This document shows positions 62,540 through 64,000 of a stretch of DNA of 64,000 nt, piece by piece. Source of the stretch: Butyrivibrio sp. (GTDB lineage: Bacteria > Bacillota > Clostridia > Lachnospirales > Lachnospiraceae); the NCBI GenBank assembly GCA_017470505.1, contig JAFUYO010000015.1, positions 124,001-188,000 of the forward strand, read 5' to 3'. Both the position numbers and the translations under genes were made by a program. The stretch's first letter is position 1; each line of letters opens with the position of its first letter. The notes beneath the pieces were generated by a model. That model made no database searches. It saw nothing but the letters and a program-made list of their open reading frames with translations, and was not told the DNA's origin.

Positions 62540-63672
62540 TATTTCTTACCTCCTTCCTCTTTTTCCTTTTCTTTAAGCTTCCGAAGATATCCGTTTAAAT
62601 AGAGCTTAAAGAACAGCACAAATCCGCACAGATAGATGATGATCGCAGATATGAAATCCGATATCTGTGAGGGATAGATATTCTTGTCCAGATATGATCC
62701 GCCACTTGTTATGTGCTGAATGAAGTATGAGGCAAATATTGTTCCGATGGGGTCAAGACCTCCCAGGAATGAAGCGGCGATTCCGTTGAAGCCCATGCTT
62801 GGAACGGATGACTGCGTCACTGACCACTGCTCGTATCCTGTTAGGAACAAAAATGCTGCTCCAAGTCCTGCCAGTGCACCGCCGATAAAAAGAGTTATGA
62901 TGACGTTTCTCTTCTCCTTCATTCCGCTGTACCTGGCTGCGTCCTTGGCCATACCTGTCGCCTTTATCTCATATCCAAAGACGGTCTTACTCAGAACGAC
63001 CTTGAGCAGTATCGCGATGAGGATAGCGAGGGGAATAGCTATTGTCACATATTTATTATTTGAAAAGAGCTTCTCCATTCCAAGTGAAGGAAGGATAGCT
63101 GAAGGGTTCACGCTTGCAACCGAAACCGTGTAGGGTGAAGCCGTCTCTTTTACTCCTGAGAGAAGCATATTGACTGAGTAGAGCCCTATCCAGTTGAGCA
63201 TGATACCTGAAATAACTTCATTTACATTGAGGTAGGACTTCAAAAATCCTACTATAATTCCGAACAGTCCGCCCGCAACAAAAGCCGCAAGAAGACATAT
63301 AATCCAGGGAAGTCCCAGCTTGAGCGCACAGAAAAGTGCAGCCCCCGCACCTGCAACATACTGCCCTGCAGCTCCGATGTTAAACAGGCCCGCCTGATAG
63401 CAGAACTGGATTGAAAGCGCACACATAAGAAGTGGTGCCGCCTTGACCAGAGTGTTGCCGAGATACTTCATCGCAGCCGCCTTGGTCGGGTAGGTGAAAT
63501 AATTCTTGAGGATTGTTATTATCGCTTCTGTTGCGCCCTTTGGCTCAATTATGAGAAGAGCTATGTAGCCCAGAAGAAGGCCGAGCACGATACACAGAAG
63601 GGCTGCCAGTATTGACTGGACAGCGGGCTTTGAAAGAAAGCTTTCTTTAGCTTTGGTTTTGTTTGAAGCCAT
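62539..63672 (-). CDS. nupP: Nucleoside ABC transporter permease NupP-like
   Basis: The 377-residue membrane permease has FCYQAGLFNIGAAGQYVAGAGAAL, EVISGIMLNWIGLY and KATGMAKDAARYSGMKEKRNVIITLFIGGALAGLGAA, typical of the nucleoside importer. A basic N and C terminus flank the hydrophobic core. It overlaps both neighbours, so nupO-nupP-nupQ-cdd form one transcript. Confidence 0.9.
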   Translation of the reverse strand: MASNKTKAKESFLSKPAVQSILAALLCIVLGLLLGYIALLIIEPKGATEAIITILKNYFTYPTKAAAMKYLGNTLVKAAPLLMCALSIQFCYQAGLFNIGAAGQYVAGAGAALFCALKLGLPWIICLLAAFVAGGLFGIIVGFLKSYLNVNEVISGIMLNWIGLYSVNMLLSGVKETASPYTVSVASVNPSAILPSLGMEKLFSNNKYVTIAIPLAILIAILLKVVLSKTVFGYEIKATGMAKDAARYSGMKEKRNVIITLFIGGALAGLGAAFLFLTGYEQWSVTQSSVPSMGFNGIAASFLGGLDPIGTIFASYFIQHITSGGSYLDKNIYPSQISDFISAIIIYLCGFVLFFKLYLNGYLRKLKEKEKEEGGKK

Positions 63673-64000
63673 TATGCACTTGCCTCCTTTCTCTTAGCTC
63701 CTGCCATGTACAGACCGAGCTCTTCGGGTGTAGTCTTCCCCGGATCGAACTCTCCCACAATCTCTCCTTCGTACATGACGAGGATCCTGTCTGAAATGCT
63801 CATAACCTCTTCCAGCTCAAGAGATACCAGAAGAACTGCATGTCCCTCATCCCGCCTTGCGATCAGCTGCTTGTGGATGTACTCAATAGCTCCTACGTCA
63901 AGTCCTCTTGTGGGCTGAACAGCTATGAGAAGGTCGGGATTCTTGTCAATCTCACGGGCAATTATCGCCTTCTGCTGATTGCCGCCCGACATTGACCTTG
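63672..64000 (-). CDS. nupO: Nucleoside ABC transporter ATPase NupO-like, C-terminal part
   Basis: Only the last ~109 residues are present. They start at the ABC signature ([16 protein letters not shown]), continue with a Walker B-like segment reading [21 protein letters not shown] (the usual catalytic Glu position is Gln, as in the second half of ribose-type tandem ATPases) and end [11 protein letters not shown]. This is the C-terminal half of a tandem ATPase. The upstream part lies outside the window. Confidence 0.88.
   Translation of the reverse strand, partial: RSMSGGNQQKAIIAREIDKNPDLLIAVQPTRGLDVGAIEYIHKQLIARRDEGHAVLLVSLELEEVMSISDRILVMYEGEIVGEFDPGKTTPEELGLYMAGAKRKEASA

Overview
The window looks like chromosomal core sequence from an anaerobic Firmicute of the Lachnospiraceae, most likely Butyrivibrio or a close relative. 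This is inferred from gene order, protein style and regulatory signals; no database was searched. Most start choices are backed by AGGAGG-type ribosome binding sites. Nearly all genes are recognisable housekeeping genes. I see no prophage, transposase, CRISPR array, rRNA or tRNA.

Layout. 1-2477 (+): end of obgE, then yhbY, nadD, yqeK and rsfS, with a 149-bp inverted-repeat element between the last two. 2657-3963: divergent lexA and a yneA-like LysM gene share an SOS control region. 4109-7924: a DHH phosphoesterase, a convergent XerS-like recombinase and a divergent D,D-carboxypeptidase. 7925-8335: repeat-rich and gene-free. 8336-16576 (-): an unrecognised gene, a cytidylate-kinase-like gene, rluD-lspA-aroB, sepF, an HlyD-like gene, a small P-loop gene, a second carboxypeptidase and mgsA. 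16582-23070 (-): mreB-mreC-mreD-pbp2-rodA, the elongation machinery, with rodA broken by an in-frame TAG. 23117-34747 (-): ynbB, miaA, mutL, mutS, miaB, pepT and a glycogen-debranching-like protein that has lost the GH13 catalytic residues.

35011-42191: a DUF1292 gene overlapping a UvrD-type helicase tail to tail, then gltX, dut and a copA-csoR copper operon with a clear CsoR box between its -35 and -10. 42345-45159: transaldolase-like gene, tyrS, and folT under a THF riboswitch. 45228-49659 (-): gpsA, plsY, der and a DUF512 radical-SAM gene. 49755-54210: a PRPP synthetase and a sensor kinase/response regulator pair. 54311-61054 (-): pgeF, yraN, ylqH (FlhB-like), ylqG (FliK-like), rnhB, lepB, rbgA, lepB and rplS, close to the Bacillus rplS-rbgA-rnhB-ylqG-ylqH order. 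61157-64000 (-): cdd and a nucleoside ABC importer (nupQ, nupP, partial nupO), a salvage unit.

Points most worth a second look: two promoters whose -10 box sits exactly six bases before an ATG that lacks a ribosome binding site (candidate leaderless mRNAs); an internal ribosome binding site in copA that could yield a free CopZ-like chaperone; the amber codon in rodA; the catalytically stripped GH13 protein; the 118-bp antisense coding overlap; and several palindromic or dispersed repeats. I found no clear multi-gene system that is wholly new.
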